From NCBI GenBank assembly GCA_002305755.1, contig DBQV01000007.1:12984-36218 (forward strand): 23,235 nt of DNA. Direction: 5' to 3'. This document shows positions 22,212 through 23,235 of this stretch, piece after piece. Positions within the stretch are counted from its first letter, which is position 1, and the number at the start of each line of letters is the position of its first letter. Source of the DNA: Christensenella sp. UBA1385 (GTDB taxonomy: Bacteria > Bacillota > Clostridia > Christensenellales > Aristaeellaceae). The notes under the pieces were generated by a model that did not search any database, was not told where the DNA came from, and saw only the letters and a program-made list of their open reading frames with translations. A program made the position numbers and the translations under genes.

Positions 22212-22227
22212 GATCCGGGCTTGTCAA
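22200..22227 (-). promoter_or_regulatory. Promoter of the DUF3796-XRE operon
   Basis: On the minus strand TTGACA (22222-22227) and TATATT (22200-22205) are 16 bases apart, about 40 bases before the membrane-protein start. Confidence 0.75.
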
Positions 22228-22281
22228 GCTTTGGGCGCAAGTCTTCCCATACAACAGGGAGAAAACCCCTTGCCGATTCAT

Positions 22282-22310
22282 TTCATGTAAAATGGCTATA
22301 GGTGTATAAT
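22282..22310 (+). promoter_or_regulatory. Candidate promoter of the Sir2 gene
   Basis: A perfect TATAAT (22305-22310) lies 59 bases before the start; TTCATG (22282-22287) is 17 bases upstream and is a weak -35. Confidence 0.5.
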
Positions 22311-22369
22311 CGTTTCAGAAGCGCGGGGTCTCTCCCCGCCCGACATATTAAAAGACAGGAGGGAGCGGC

Positions 22370-23083
22370 ATGTCCGAGCGTTTGAGGCAGATGATCGCGC
22401 AGAGCGACAACATTGTGTTTTTCGGCGGGGCGGGCGTTTCCACGGAGAGCGGCATCCCCGATTTCAGAAGCGTGGACGGGCTTTACCGCCAGCGCTATGA
22501 TTACCCGCCCGAAACCATCCTGAGCCGCAGCTTCTTTGAGCGGCGGCCCGAAGACTTCTTCCGCTTCTACCGCGAGAAGCTGCTGGCCCCGCAGGCCCGG
22601 CCCAACAAGGCGCACCTGACGCTGGCTGCGCTGGAAAGGGAGGGCAGGCTGAAGGCCGTGGTCACCCAGAACATCGATGGCCTGCACCAGGCGGCGGGCA
22701 GCCAAAGGGTGTTTGAGCTGCACGGCAGCGTGCACCGCAACCACTGCCTCTCCTGCGGCAGGTTTTACAGCCTTGAGGAGATGCTGGCGCTGGACACCGT
22801 GCCCCGCTGCGCCTGCGGCGGGCTCGTTAAGCCCGACGTGGTGCTCTATGAGGAGCCCTTGCCTGAGGACGTGTTCCTTGCGGCCATGGACTGTATCCGC
22901 CGCGCCGATCTGCTGATCGTGGGCGGCACCTCGCTGAGCGTCTACCCCGCCGCCGCTCTGGTGGACGAATACCGCGGCCGCAAGCTGGTGCTCATCAACA
23001 AGACCGCCACAGCGCAGGACGAACGGGCCGCGCTGTGCATCCGCGAGCCCATCGGGGAGGCGCTTTCAAAGGCCTGGCCCTGA
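22370..23083 (+). CDS. cobB: NAD-dependent protein deacylase, Sir2 family
   Basis: The 237-residue enzyme removes acyl groups from protein lysines with NAD+, giving O-acyl-ADP-ribose and nicotinamide. Visible motifs are GAGVSTESGIPDFR (20-33, NAD binding), TQNID (99-103), catalytic His118 in ELHGS, and the structural zinc site Cys126/Cys129 and Cys147/Cys149. The second cysteine pair is spaced CxC rather than CxxC, a variant I recall from other Bacillota Sir2 proteins. IVGGTSLSVYPAA and INKTAT complete the Rossmann part. ATG 22370 follows AGGAGGGAG. It stands alone in its own transcription unit. A common target in bacteria is acetyl-CoA synthetase, but no target is encoded nearby. Confidence 0.95.
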   Translation: MSERLRQMIAQSDNIVFFGGAGVSTESGIPDFRSVDGLYRQRYDYPPETILSRSFFERRPEDFFRFYREKLLAPQARPNKAHLTLAALEREGRLKAVVTQNIDGLHQAAGSQRVFELHGSVHRNHCLSCGRFYSLEEMLALDTVPRCACGGLVKPDVVLYEEPLPEDVFLAAMDCIRRADLLIVGGTSLSVYPAAALVDEYRGRKLVLINKTATAQDERAALCIREPIGEALSKAWP

Positions 23084-23093
23084 ACGCTGAAGC

Positions 23094-23119
23094 AAAAAAA
23101 GAGCGCCGGCGGGCGCTCT
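23094..23119 (-). terminator. Terminator-like hairpin with T run on the minus strand
   Basis: AGAGCGCC/GGCGCTCT (23100-23107, 23112-23119) form a perfect 8-bp stem with a 4-base loop. The T run (seven T) follows on the minus strand, so it would stop transcription entering from the right; for the Sir2 gene on the plus strand it is a hairpin without T run. Confidence 0.6.
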
Positions 23120-23235
23120 ATAGATGATTGACAAACCCCTTGGGAGGTGAAGGAGGGCCTCGGCCCTCCTTCCTTAGTCCGCCGCAGCGGTCTCAATTAG
23201 CAACGGTCAAGCGCTTCACACCGCAAGCGGTGTTT
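23120..23235. other. Hairpin-rich non-coding end of the window
   Basis: No reading frame with a ribosome site is seen here. Three further perfect inverted repeats follow one another: GAAGGAGGGCC/GGCCCTCCTTC (23149-23172), CCGC/GCGG (23179-23190) and ACACCG/CGGTGT with TTT (23218-23235). This may be the 3' part of an unseen transcript, a small RNA, or an interspersed repeat; the window ends before this can be decided. Confidence 0.4.

Noticed and set aside
23084..23235. A tRNA or other standard RNA gene after the Sir2 gene
   Set aside because: The hairpins do not fold as a cloverleaf and no conserved T-loop sequence is present.

Overview
The window is a GC-rich bacterial chromosome segment from what looks like an anaerobic member of the Bacillota, most likely class Clostridia. 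Evidence: a DegV-family protein, an ECF-transporter S component, an oadB-type sodium-pump subunit, Shine-Dalgarno sites of the AGGAGG type before most genes, many 4-base stop/start overlaps (ATGA or GTGA), and an XRE plus DUF3796-like gene pair. A Christensenellales-like genome is a guess. I saw no transposase, phage gene, CRISPR array, tRNA or rRNA. Genes are packed closely; no stretch above 300 bases lacks a gene.

Left part (1-4372): a carboxylate-uptake and citrate/oxaloacetate region. A TctC-type binding protein gene (cut by the left edge) diverges from a LysR regulator, which overlaps citC (citrate lyase ligase). Facing citC across a bidirectional terminator is oadG-oadB (membrane parts of a Na+-pumping decarboxylase); oadG is a 42-residue gene. 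Citrate lyase and the carboxyltransferase/biotin subunits are not in the window.

4493-7388 (minus): a tightly coupled three-gene operon, hormone-sensitive-lipase-type hydrolase, HXXXD acyltransferase, zinc-ribbon polytopic membrane protein. 7559-11868 (minus): an ABC importer of the iron/thiamine/phosphonate type (binding protein, ATPase, fused double permease). 11975-15201: a ZIP metal transporter diverging from alaX (tRNA-Ala editing) and an HdeD-like membrane protein, then an ECF S component with its own promoter and terminator.

15360-18881 (minus): a five-gene operon: conserved small protein, NUDIX hydrolase, histone-H1-like coiled-coil protein, membrane-anchored M20 peptidase, beta-hydroxyacid dehydrogenase. 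It diverges from a marR-degV operon (19019-20349) that has a consensus promoter and a perfect double-palindrome operator; this may be a fatty-acid sensing and uptake pair.

20396-23083: a BFD-type [2Fe-2S] protein divergent from two rhodaneses (one cytoplasmic, one lipoprotein) with TATAC boxes spaced exactly 15 bases apart between them; a lower-GC XRE/DUF3796 pair; and a Sir2 deacylase. The last 150 bases are non-coding and rich in hairpins. The best candidates for undescribed biology are the hydrolase/acyltransferase/zinc-ribbon operon, the H1-like gene nested in the NUDIX/M20 operon, and the rhodanese/BFD divergon.
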